Shown: in pieces, positions 54,808 to 63,166 of the stretch | Layout: every line of letters begins with the position of its first letter | Numbering within the stretch: position 1 is the first letter of the stretch | Assembly: GCF_014207505.1 (NCBI RefSeq) | Contig: NZ_JACHGL010000003.1 | Location: 124,001-188,000 of the forward strand | Length of the DNA stretch: 64,000 bases | Direction: 5' to 3' | DNA from: Leuconostoc carnosum | GTDB lineage: Bacteria; Bacillota; Bacilli; Lactobacillales; Lactobacillaceae | The notes under the pieces: model-generated | What the model was told of the DNA's origin: nothing | Seen by the model: the letters and a program-made list of their open reading frames with translations, nothing else | Database searches by the model: none | Position numbers and translations under genes: made by a program

Positions 54808-56358
54808 TCAAGCTTCGTCAGCCATCATTGCCTTAAAATTCTGACGTTGCTTCATGCGATAATATGTCACCAATAATATTGTGATAGCCAAAAACCAAAT
54901 TACTAAAATAATCACATTTTGTTGTATATTACCACCAAATATCAATTGTCGCACAACATGGTTCAATGCGCTCAATGGCCATATATTATAAAAATAATTA
55001 AAAATACCAGTCGTCATTGATTGTGGCACCGTTGTCACTGCGAAAATTGTTTGCAGCGTTAAAATTGTAGTACCTAACCACCAGCCAAGCTGCCCTAACC
55101 ACTCTTTTAAATACCAAATGATACTCATCATTGCCCATGAAGCAACAATAGTAATACCGACAATCACCCAAAAATTAAAAAGAGACACGTGCCAAAAAAT
55201 ACCACTTGCTACCATCAAAGCAACAGCCACAGCATTTAATAACCCAGCCACTTGAAAATTTTCCCACCATTGTTCAAGTGCTAACGCTTCTTGTTTAACC
55301 GGCTTCATTGGCAATAATAAACCAAATAAAATGGCCAATAGTGTCACACCAATCACCAAGATGTTAGGTAATATTGTTTGGCCACTCTGACGAATAGGTT
55401 GTACATCTTGTCGATCAAAAACTAGTAGTTGCGTCAATGGTGATGTCTCTTTATTATCTGCTTGCTCGCCTGACATTTTCTGAAGTTTATCAGCTATACT
55501 AGTTTGACCCTTTTTCAGCGTTTTGGCACTACTTTGGATAATGCCAGATTTATCACTCAATGCTTTTGTAGTGTTTAGACTTGCTGCAATGTTACCAATA
55601 CCACCAACCACAGAAGTTTGCATTGTATATGACAAATCATTCATTGCCACAGCCATTTCTTGAATTTTAGCTGTGTCATTGGCCTGAACCGCATCATTCA
55701 TTTGTGCAGAATAGTTAGCCATTTTATTAGCGACATCAGTTGCTTTTTCTTGTAGCTCTTCAGCATTATCCGTGTCTATTCCGTTACCAATAGCTTGCAG
55801 ATTCAGCTGCAAGTCGCTGGATTCCTGTGACAAATTTTGACTTTGTGTTGTGAGATTTTTTAAAACAGAATCATTACTAACGCCCATCATTAAACGTGCA
55901 TTTTCACGATTAAGCACGTTATCCAATTCATGTTGCACGTACTGCGAAGCAAATTGACTTTGCCCACTGGCAATTATTTGCTTTATTGTCACACTTTTTC
56001 CAGTCTTTTTGAATTCAGATACATCCTGTGTTAGGCTTTTTGGTAAAATCACAACACCACTAACACGGCCTGTGTGCAAAGCATCATTAGCTTTTTCTGG
56101 TGTTGAATAAGTCACAAAACTTAATGTTTTACTCTTTTGGAGCACCTCTGCAAAGTTTTTCCCAACATTTTGTGTTTTACCCTGATATTTTGCAGATTGA
56201 TCCTGGTTAACCACAGCGACTTGTAACTTACTTGCATGTTGTGCCATATGACTTGTTGCACCTATGAACCCCGCCACAAGCAGCGTCGGTACTAAAATAA
56301 CGAATAACCACTTTACTAATTGTCTCTTGTCTTTTAATAGCAATTGCCAACTAAACAT
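54808..56358 (-). CDS. YhgE/Pip-like ABC-2 family membrane protein
   Basis: 516 residues. One membrane segment near the N-terminus (18-36), a large extracytoplasmic region (40-325) with coiled-coil-like heptads (SQNLSQESSDLQLNLQAIGNGIDTDNAEELQEKATD-type sequence), then five or six membrane segments. This is the layout of YhgE/Pip and DUF3533-type ABC-2 permease proteins, some of which are phage infection or type VII-like surface proteins. No ATPase partner is adjacent. Function not assigned. Confidence 0.82.
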   Translation of the reverse strand: MFSWQLLLKDKRQLVKWLFVILVPTLLVAGFIGATSHMAQHASKLQVAVVNQDQSAKYQGKTQNVGKNFAEVLQKSKTLSFVTYSTPEKANDALHTGRVSGVVILPKSLTQDVSEFKKTGKSVTIKQIIASGQSQFASQYVQHELDNVLNRENARLMMGVSNDSVLKNLTTQSQNLSQESSDLQLNLQAIGNGIDTDNAEELQEKATDVANKMANYSAQMNDAVQANDTAKIQEMAVAMNDLSYTMQTSVVGGIGNIAASLNTTKALSDKSGIIQSSAKTLKKGQTSIADKLQKMSGEQADNKETSPLTQLLVFDRQDVQPIRQSGQTILPNILVIGVTLLAILFGLLLPMKPVKQEALALEQWWENFQVAGLLNAVAVALMVASGIFWHVSLFNFWVIVGITIVASWAMMSIIWYLKEWLGQLGWWLGTTILTLQTIFAVTTVPQSMTTGIFNYFYNIWPLSALNHVVRQLIFGGNIQQNVIILVIWFLAITILLVTYYRMKQRQNFKAMMADEA

Positions 56359-56418
56359 AAAAAAAACCTCTTCTATCTAATATAAATAGCATAACGATAA
56401 AAAAAGCATTTTTGGGCG

Positions 56419-56430
56419 ACTTTATAAAGT
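56419..56430. promoter_or_regulatory. palindrome in the YhgE-like gene promoter
   Basis: ACTTTATAAAGT is a perfect 12-base palindrome covering the likely -10 (TTATAA, 17 bases from TTGTCA). It could be an operator for the nearby TetR regulator. Short and AT-rich, so tentative. Confidence 0.3.
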
Positions 56431-56504
56431 TTTATGACTTTTTATGACAACTTATGTCTTCTAGGACAAGTATCGTCGCTGAACCTTTAAAATATTTGAA
56501 TAAT

Positions 56505-56531
56505 AAAAAAGCTAAACCCTTGTTTAGCTTT
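56505..56531 (-). terminator. terminator after hpf
   Basis: GCTAAAC-AAGG-GTTTAGC stem followed by TTTTTTATT on the minus strand. Confidence 0.85.
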
Positions 56532-56546
56532 AGTTTAATATTAAAA

Positions 56547-57089
56547 TTATTCAGTCTCTAACAGACCATATTTACCATCTGCACGCTTATAAATAACTGA
56601 ATCTGTATTGGATTCTGCATCTTTGAAAATAAAGAAATTATGTTCCAACAAATCCATTTGTAACGCTGCTTCTTCTGGTGACATAGGTTTTAAATCAACT
56701 TGCTTCCTACGTACAATTTGTAAGCTATCATCATCAACATCTGTTGCTGGAATTTCATCATTGGAATCAATACCCTTAAAGCCAGTTTCACGTGACTTAC
56801 GGTTAATCTTAGTCTTGTACTTACGAATTTGACGTTCCAATTTTTCAGATACAGCATCAATAGCTGTATACAAATCTGGATTAGTATCTTCAGCACGCAA
56901 TACAACGTAAGGCAGTACAATTGTAACTTCAGCCTTACCGGAGTTATTTGATTGATACGTACGCAAATTTATATTAGCATTTGCTGTTTCTTCAATATAG
57001 CGGTTTAACTTAGTTAAACGCTTTTCGACATATTCACGAAGTGAATCAGTTACCGCGATGTTTTCGCCACGTACATTAAAATCTAACAT
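56547..57089 (-). CDS. hpf: long-form ribosome hibernation promoting factor
   Basis: 180 residues: N-terminal HPF/YfiA domain (1-100: MLDFNVRGENIAVTDSLREYVEKRLTKL) and C-terminal dimerisation domain (from about 120: KPMSPEEAALQMDLLEHNFFIFKDAESNTDSVIYKRADGKYGLLE). It pairs 70S ribosomes into 100S dimers in stationary phase. GGAGGAAT precedes the start. Confidence 0.97.
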   Translation of the reverse strand: MLDFNVRGENIAVTDSLREYVEKRLTKLNRYIEETANANINLRTYQSNNSGKAEVTIVLPYVVLRAEDTNPDLYTAIDAVSEKLERQIRKYKTKINRKSRETGFKGIDSNDEIPATDVDDDSLQIVRRKQVDLKPMSPEEAALQMDLLEHNFFIFKDAESNTDSVIYKRADGKYGLLETE

Positions 57090-57171
57090 AATAATTCCTC
57101 CAATTAAGTTACTACACTAATTATACCATATGTGTAAGCGTTTTCTGTAAAAATAAACATTTTTTCATAAT

Positions 57172-57843
57172 TTAACGTGCTAACGATAGACTTTTCACAT
57201 TTTTCGCACCTAAATCGTACAATAAGTCTGCTGCATGATACAATGTGTTCCCTGTTGTATAGACATCATCTACAAGCAACACTCTTTTGTTGTGTAGTGG
57301 TAATGATTTGCTCACTGTAAATGGTTGTGTCCGCATCATGCGACCTTTCCTATTAAATTGTGACTGGTGACTTTTATTTTTAGCTTTGACTTTTAGTAAG
57401 TCACTCAACGTCACACCTTCAAATAGACCAACTGTCTGATTAAATCCTCGTGTCATCATGGTGTACTCACTAATGGGAATAACTACAACTAGATCTATAG
57501 CCATATTATTCACGTACTGGATTAATTCATGATTAAATATCTGACGCAAACTGTAATCACCATTAAATTTGTATCGTTGCATAAAATCACGCATTGCATC
57601 ATTATACTGATATAACGAAGTATGTTGTAATAAGATTTTACCTTGTTTTTCCCAGCGTTGACAATCAAAACACAATGACTCATTATTCTGCTGACGACCA
57701 CAACCTGAACAAGCACAACTAATAGACACAAATTCCGATTGACAAGCCTGACACAGCTTGTTTGGTTGCCATCTTATCATACCAAACGTTTGCAATAACG
57801 ACGGTGTTTGTTTAATGAACGTCTGACATAGTTGGCATATCAT
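57172..57843 (-). CDS. comFC: ComFC-type phosphoribosyltransferase-like competence protein
   Basis: 223 residues. N-terminal zinc-binding cysteines (MICQLC, CQAC, CSGCG, CFDC), then a PRT-like domain with VVIPISEYTMMTRGFNQTVGLFEG and the PRPP loop VLLVDDVYTTGNTL. Needed for DNA uptake with ComFA in naturally competent bacteria. Start overlaps comFA by four bases; its ribosome site (GGAGGACG) lies in the comFA end. Confidence 0.95.
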   Translation of the reverse strand: MICQLCQTFIKQTPSLLQTFGMIRWQPNKLCQACQSEFVSISCACSGCGRQQNNESLCFDCQRWEKQGKILLQHTSLYQYNDAMRDFMQRYKFNGDYSLRQIFNHELIQYVNNMAIDLVVVIPISEYTMMTRGFNQTVGLFEGVTLSDLLKVKAKNKSHQSQFNRKGRMMRTQPFTVSKSLPLHNKRVLLVDDVYTTGNTLYHAADLLYDLGAKNVKSLSLAR

Positions 57844-59117
57844 TTTCGTCCTCCTAATTTCTTACCTCGATGATTCATTTGTTTAATTTGCCTTTGAGCA
57901 GCTACCACATTTAAGCTAATATGTTGCACGTAAGCTCGTACCAATCCCGTTGGCCGATCATTTTTACGCCCAACGCGTCCGGCAATTTGAACTAAAGCAT
58001 TTTCACTAAAAGTCGTATCATCAGCGCCTAAAATTAACACATCAATGCCTGGAAAAGTGACACCTCGTTCCAAAATCGTTGTGGTGACAAGATATTGCAA
58101 CTGATAATCTCGCATAGCTTGCACTTTTTCTTGTCGTCTACTATCTGCCGCATGAACATAGTCGCCTTTTAAATGTGGCACATGCTTGTTAATCTGATCA
58201 TACACTTTTTTTAAATCAGCTACTTTCGGCACAAATATTAAAAAACGTTGTTCTGTACGTTGAAAATGAGTCAGTTGTTTGACCAACTGCTTCGGTATCT
58301 TTCGTCGCCAATTACCAACTAATGTTGTTTTTATTACCGGTAACAAATGTTGATGATACCTCAACGGTAAGTAAGATGTTTTTAATGAACCTCTCCGAAC
58401 ACGTTTTTGTAATTGTTTTGTAGGTGTCGCTGTTAGAAAAATCAACGTTCCAGTAGCCTTTTTAGCTTGTTGCACCGCATAAGATAACATTTTATCGCCT
58501 GCGTAAGGAAAGCTATCAACTTCATCAACAATTAACAAATCAAAAGCAGATTTAAAACGTAACATCTGATGTGTTGTTGCTAAAACCAAAGGTGTATAGC
58601 GATAGTCTTGTGTTTGTTCTCCGTGTAACACGACCATATCAGTTTTTGAAAAGGCAGCCTGTAATCGTGGCGCTAATTCGATAATCACGTCGACCCTAGG
58701 TGAAACAATCCCAACACGATATCGTTGCGTCAACGCTTTGTGTATCACCGGAAACAACATTTCAGTCTTTCCTGCACCCGTAACTGCCCAAACTAAATGT
58801 TCATTTTTTTCTTTTAATGTCGCGATAAGTTCATTACTAACTTCTTGTTGTTTCGCAGTTAGTTTTCCTGACCAACTTAAAATATCGTGACCATCAAAGA
58901 GATTCGGCTCTGGCAAAGATAACAAAACATCACGCGAACTAACGCGTCCTAAAGCTAAACAAGCACGGCAATAAAAATGATAGTTTGGTAGTTTTTCAAT
59001 ATCAGTTTGCCCGCAGCGTTGACAAATGTGATTATTAAACGTCGCCGCTACTGATACATAAGCTGGCACATTTTTTATTTTTGGTTGTACAAGTTGCCTG
59101 CCGTAATATTCTTCCAT
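57840..59117 (-). CDS. comFA: ComFA DNA-uptake ATPase
   Basis: 425 residues. Zinc cysteines CQRCGQ and CRACLALGR near the N-terminus, Walker A WAVTGAGKTEMLF, Walker B LLIVDEVDSFPY, SF2 motifs FLTATPTKQL and QIAGRVGRKNDRPTG. It drives single-stranded DNA import. The ATG has no ribosome site, and a possible -10 (TAGAAT, 59123-59128) is only five bases away. Presence suggests at least ancestral competence. Confidence 0.95.
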   Translation of the reverse strand: MEEYYGRQLVQPKIKNVPAYVSVAATFNNHICQRCGQTDIEKLPNYHFYCRACLALGRVSSRDVLLSLPEPNLFDGHDILSWSGKLTAKQQEVSNELIATLKEKNEHLVWAVTGAGKTEMLFPVIHKALTQRYRVGIVSPRVDVIIELAPRLQAAFSKTDMVVLHGEQTQDYRYTPLVLATTHQMLRFKSAFDLLIVDEVDSFPYAGDKMLSYAVQQAKKATGTLIFLTATPTKQLQKRVRRGSLKTSYLPLRYHQHLLPVIKTTLVGNWRRKIPKQLVKQLTHFQRTEQRFLIFVPKVADLKKVYDQINKHVPHLKGDYVHAADSRRQEKVQAMRDYQLQYLVTTTILERGVTFPGIDVLILGADDTTFSENALVQIAGRVGRKNDRPTGLVRAYVQHISLNVVAAQRQIKQMNHRGKKLGGRK

Positions 59118-59177
59118 ATCATATTCTACGTTAATGATAAGAATTGTTCACAAATCACAACTATGAAAAAAATATTC

Positions 59178-59206
59178 TTTAAAAATACTATTAAATAAGC
59201 TATAAT
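59178..59206 (+). promoter_or_regulatory. tRNA-Arg promoter
   Basis: TTTAAA (59178-59183), 17-base spacer, TATAAT (59201-59206), 11 bases before the tRNA. Confidence 0.65.
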
Positions 59207-59217
59207 TGAATAGTTAT

Positions 59218-59289
59218 GATCTGCTAGTGTAATGGATCGCACGCAAGATTCCGGTTCTTGAAATCCGGGTTCGACTCCCGGGTAGATCA
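59218..59289 (+). tRNA. tRNA-Arg(CCG)
   Basis: 72-base cloverleaf: acceptor GATCTGC/GTAGATC, anticodon stem CAAGA/TCTTG enclosing TTCCGGT (anticodon CCG, reads CGG), T arm CCGGG-TTCGACT-CCCGG. CCA is not encoded. Confidence 0.92.
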
Positions 59290-59292
59290 TAT

Positions 59293-59327
59293 AAAAAGCT
59301 GTCACGCTAACGCTTGACAGCTTTTTT
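59293..59327 (+). terminator. terminator after tRNA-Arg
   Basis: AAAAGCTGTCA pairs with TTGACAGCTTTT, loop CGCTAACGC region, then TTTTTT. Confidence 0.88.
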
Positions 59328-59386
59328 GTATGCTTTAGACAAATGATCAACTCACTTTCTGAAACTAATACGGTATAATAACCTAT

Positions 59387-60022
59387 ATGAATCAATACTT
59401 AACTATTGCACCACAAAATTATACATGGGAACAAAACATTAAAAAGTCCCGTTTCATACTTAATGTTGCCCGAATAACTTCAGAAGAAGATGCACGCCTT
59501 TTTATTGAGCGTATTAATAAAGCGCATTATAAAGCTAACCATAATGTTTTTGCCTATATGCTAGGTGACAATGATCAAATCCAACGGTACAGTGATAACG
59601 GAGAACCGAGTGGCACAGCAGGTGTTCCCATGTTAGAAGTTTTACAGAAAAACCATTTACATGATGTAGTTGCTATTGTCACACGTTACTTTGGCGGTAT
59701 TAAATTAGGTGCTGGTGGTCTCATTCGTGCCTACTCTGGAACGACTGCTGACGGTCTAAAATCTGCTGGATTCGTCGAACGTCTAACTCGTTTAAAAGTT
59801 ACCATTACAGCACCGTATCGGCATTCTGAAACACTAAATTACTGGCTTGAAACAAACAATTATCCAATCATTGAAACACAATACGACACCATGGTCCATT
59901 CAGTTGTTGCTGTTTCGGAAGATGACTTGTCACAATTTAAAACCACCTTAACTAATCACTTCTCTGGTTCTTTAACCTTCATGGTTGGTGAGACAATCTT
60001 CTTTGAAATACCTGTCAGTTGA
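59387..60022 (+). CDS. YigZ/IMPACT-family protein
   Basis: 211 residues. UPF0029 N-terminal domain with IKKSRFILNVARITSEEDARLFIE, HNVFAYMLG, SDNGEPSGTAGVPMLEVL and TRYFGGIKLGAGGLIRAY, then a DUF1949 C-terminal domain. Conserved family of uncertain role, linked to ribosome or translation control. TATAAT (59374-59379) lies seven bases before the ATG and there is no ribosome site, so its mRNA may be leaderless. Confidence 0.93.
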   Translation: MNQYLTIAPQNYTWEQNIKKSRFILNVARITSEEDARLFIERINKAHYKANHNVFAYMLGDNDQIQRYSDNGEPSGTAGVPMLEVLQKNHLHDVVAIVTRYFGGIKLGAGGLIRAYSGTTADGLKSAGFVERLTRLKVTITAPYRHSETLNYWLETNNYPIIETQYDTMVHSVVAVSEDDLSQFKTTLTNHFSGSLTFMVGETIFFEIPVS

Positions 60023-60026
60023 AAAT

Positions 60027-60064
60027 AAAAAAGCTAGACAATTAACATACTGTCTAGCTTTTTT
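60027..60064. terminator. bidirectional terminator between yigZ and ppx
   Basis: AAAAAAGCTAGACA and TGTCTAGCTTTTTT form a 14-pair stem between convergent genes; the ppx stop lies at its edge. Confidence 0.9.
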
Positions 60065-61034
60065 AATCTATCGTCATAGCTGCAGGTTCTGGTGCCACGA
60101 CATCATGACCGGTCTCTTGTTTAATGGTCTCAAATAAAATACCTTCACGCAGACCAGCTTGTGAAAAGATCACCTGTTGACCACCTAATAATATTAGTAA
60201 TTCAATCAAGGGCAATAATCCACCAACAATAATGTCGCCACGTTCCTTGGCTAACCCGCCAATTTTTTTACGTGCCTCTAAGTTTTTACTTAATATATTT
60301 TGATAGATTTGCGTTGCATCTTGTTTGCTGAGCCGATAACCATGAATTGGTAAATCTAACACTTTGTTTTGGCGGCGAGAAATTTTTGCTAATGTACGGT
60401 TACTGCCACCAAGTGCAACTACTGGTATATGAGCAACTTGCCTCAACCAAGACACATTATCAAGCATTTGTCGCAATGCAATTGTTGCTTTAAATAAAGC
60501 AGCCGCACTAACGACATCTTTCTCTAAAAATGACTCACTGATCGTGACAGCACCTACCGGTAAACTAACTTCGTGAACCGCTTGACGATTACGCACCAAA
60601 ATTAATTCAGCAGAGGCACCACCCGTATCTAAAATTAAAGCATCCACAATATCTAGTGTGTTAATAATACCAACATAATCGTAGTGCGCTTCCTGCTCAC
60701 CTGTTAATACCTCTAATGGCATTGCCATTATTTCTTCAAATGCTGTTAAAAATTCACTTTGATTAGTTGCTTGACGTACTGCAGCGGTAGCTACAGCACG
60801 GACGGTGATTTTTTCTTTTGCATAACTACCAAGCGCCTTTTTAAATTCTTTTAAAGCGTTTAAAGTTCGCTCTATTGCCTCTGGTTGAAGAATTTTATCA
60901 TCCCCCATATCCTTTGATAAACGAACCATTTCTTGATATCGTTCCAATACTTCGTAATGACCATCTTGATGAAACTGACTAATTGTCATTCGAACAGAAT
61001 TTGATCCTAAATCAATTACTGCTAATATTGTCAT
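60063..61034 (-). CDS. ppx: Ppx/GppA-family exopolyphosphatase, short form
   Basis: 323 residues, an actin-like phosphatase fold only: LAVIDLGSNSVRMTI, TVRAVATAAVRQATNQ, LEVLTGEQEAHYDYVG, LILDTGGASAELILV and GGLLPLIELL. The C-terminal HD domain of long Ppx is absent. Hydrolyses polyphosphate or pppGpp. Start overlaps ppk by four bases (ATGA). Confidence 0.93.
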   Translation of the reverse strand: MTILAVIDLGSNSVRMTISQFHQDGHYEVLERYQEMVRLSKDMGDDKILQPEAIERTLNALKEFKKALGSYAKEKITVRAVATAAVRQATNQSEFLTAFEEIMAMPLEVLTGEQEAHYDYVGIINTLDIVDALILDTGGASAELILVRNRQAVHEVSLPVGAVTISESFLEKDVVSAAALFKATIALRQMLDNVSWLRQVAHIPVVALGGSNRTLAKISRRQNKVLDLPIHGYRLSKQDATQIYQNILSKNLEARKKIGGLAKERGDIIVGGLLPLIELLILLGGQQVIFSQAGLREGILFETIKQETGHDVVAPEPAAMTID

Positions 61035-63166
61035 GCTTCACCTCCTAAAAATGGATTATTAATTGGTTCAAATTTTCGCTGTGCCTGTGCTGATTTTTCT
61101 TGACGTTTCACGTCGGCTTGTACACTCAATGATTCGGCAATAAATATTTCTTGTGCGTTCATTGTTGATAAACCACGGCGATCGATTTTTTCAAAATGAC
61201 CATCAGACTGCAAAACACGTGTTTTAACATTATCTTGCCACATTGTTTGAAAAATTGATAACACACGCTGGCGTAACGCTGTGTCTTTAAGTGGGAAAAG
61301 TAACTCAACACGACGGTCCAAATTACGTGTCATTAGGTCTGCTGACGATAAATAAACTTCGGGGTTATCATCATTATTAAAACTATAAATGCGACTGTGT
61401 TCCAAAAAGCGACCAACAATTGAATGCACAGTAATTGTGTCACTAACACCTGGAATATTTACTTTCAACATTGTAATCCCACGAACAAGTAACTCGATTG
61501 GCACACCCGCTTGACTAGCTTTATATAAATGACGAATCATTTGTTCATCGGATAACGAATTAAATTTCATCTTGATGCCTGCTGATTTACCAGCATTAGC
61601 ATTGGCAATTTCCCCATCAATTTTGTCATAGATAAACTCTCGAATACCATTAGGCGACATATGCAATTGATGAAAATACTCTTGATCAGAATAACCAGTT
61701 AATATATTGAAAATTGAAGAGACGTCCATCCCTAATTCACTATCCCGAGTTAATAGTCCCAAATCAGTATAAAAATTAGCTGTCACATCATTATAATTAC
61801 CAGTGGCAAGGTGCACATAACGAACAATAGCATCATCCTCTCGTCGTACGACTAACGCCATTTTAGCATGGACTTTTAACCCGCGTAAACCATATACGAC
61901 GTGCACACCTTTTTGCTCCAATTCACGCGCCCAATGAACGTTATTTTCTTCATCAAATCGCGCCTTGATTTCCACTAAAACAGTTACTTGCTTACCACGC
62001 TGGGCAGCGTCCGCTAAAGCACGGATAATTGGAGAATTACCAGACACACGATATAACACCATTTTAATTGCCAAGACATCATCGTCACATGCAGCAGTTT
62101 GAATAAATGTCACTACCGGTTTAAACGTGTCATAGGGGTGATGCAATAAGTAATCTTGCTGTTTAATACTAACAAACATATTATCCGGAGATAATTCAGA
62201 ACTTTCATAGCCCTTAAACTTTGAAAACTCCAAATACGGTGCATCAATTAATTTTAACCATGCACTTAAAAATGTTAAATCAATGGCGCCGTTTACTTCA
62301 TAAACACGTTCATCAGAAACATCCAGTGCTTTTATGATTTTTGACATTAACGTTTTGCTCGTATTGGTATTAACAATGACACGAATAACACGACCACGCT
62401 CACGTTCTTGTAACTTACTTTGTACTTCCTGTAAGATGTTTGGTGTATCTTCATCATCAGCCACATCTAGCTCCATATCACGTAAAATATGAAAGACTGT
62501 CGTTTCCTTAATATCATAACCTGGGAAAACAGCATCTAAAAAGATCTGCACCACTTCTTCAACAAGAATCACTTGGTTTTTTTCAGGTAAGGCAATGACC
62601 CTACCTGAAGTTGTTGGTACTTGTAACACTGCAGTATATTTTTCTGATTTGTCAGTTTCATGTTTCAAACGTACACCAATATTAAGGGTATCATTTGCCA
62701 AAAATGGGAATGGTCGTGTACTATCAATTGCCATTGGTGTCAAAATGGGTAACAATTCTTCCTCAAAAAACCGTTTTAAAAATGCATATTGACTATCTGC
62801 CAAATTATCAGCGTGTTTCAACTCAAAACCTTGCTTTTTTAACGCAGGAATAATACTACGATTTAAAACTTGATACTGATTTTTTATTTGTTCTCTAGCA
62901 GCGGCAGATATCATACTCAGTTGATCATTTGGTAATAAGCCTGATGCATCTGGGTTATTATGACCAACCAAAACTTGTTGTTGGAGACTAGCAACGCGAA
63001 CCATAAACCACTCATCCATATTTTTTTGTGTAATAGCTAAAAATTTTGCGCGTTCTAGTAGCGGATTTTGAGTGTCTCTAGCTTCTTCTAACACGCGATC
63101 ATTGAAAGCCAACCAACTCAACTCACGATTCACATAATACTTAGGTTGTTTCAGTTCATTTGTCAT
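61031..63166 (-). CDS. ppk: polyphosphate kinase 1
   Basis: 711 residues from the ATG at 63166 (AGGAG nine bases upstream; GTG three bases earlier is possible). N-terminal YYVNRELSWLAFNDRVLEEA, and two PLD-like active-site regions with LKVHAKMALVVRREDD and GRFLEHSRIYSF, the latter carrying the catalytic histidine. Makes polyphosphate from ATP. Lies between two ppx-like genes. Confidence 0.97.
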   Translation of the reverse strand: MTNELKQPKYYVNRELSWLAFNDRVLEEARDTQNPLLERAKFLAITQKNMDEWFMVRVASLQQQVLVGHNNPDASGLLPNDQLSMISAAAREQIKNQYQVLNRSIIPALKKQGFELKHADNLADSQYAFLKRFFEEELLPILTPMAIDSTRPFPFLANDTLNIGVRLKHETDKSEKYTAVLQVPTTSGRVIALPEKNQVILVEEVVQIFLDAVFPGYDIKETTVFHILRDMELDVADDEDTPNILQEVQSKLQERERGRVIRVIVNTNTSKTLMSKIIKALDVSDERVYEVNGAIDLTFLSAWLKLIDAPYLEFSKFKGYESSELSPDNMFVSIKQQDYLLHHPYDTFKPVVTFIQTAACDDDVLAIKMVLYRVSGNSPIIRALADAAQRGKQVTVLVEIKARFDEENNVHWARELEQKGVHVVYGLRGLKVHAKMALVVRREDDAIVRYVHLATGNYNDVTANFYTDLGLLTRDSELGMDVSSIFNILTGYSDQEYFHQLHMSPNGIREFIYDKIDGEIANANAGKSAGIKMKFNSLSDEQMIRHLYKASQAGVPIELLVRGITMLKVNIPGVSDTITVHSIVGRFLEHSRIYSFNNDDNPEVYLSSADLMTRNLDRRVELLFPLKDTALRQRVLSIFQTMWQDNVKTRVLQSDGHFEKIDRRGLSTMNAQEIFIAESLSVQADVKRQEKSAQAQRKFEPINNPFLGGEA

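Noticed and set aside
59126-59395. 89-codon minus-strand frame across tRNA-Arg
   Set aside because: It runs antisense through a clear tRNA and its terminator, with no ribosome site or family resemblance.
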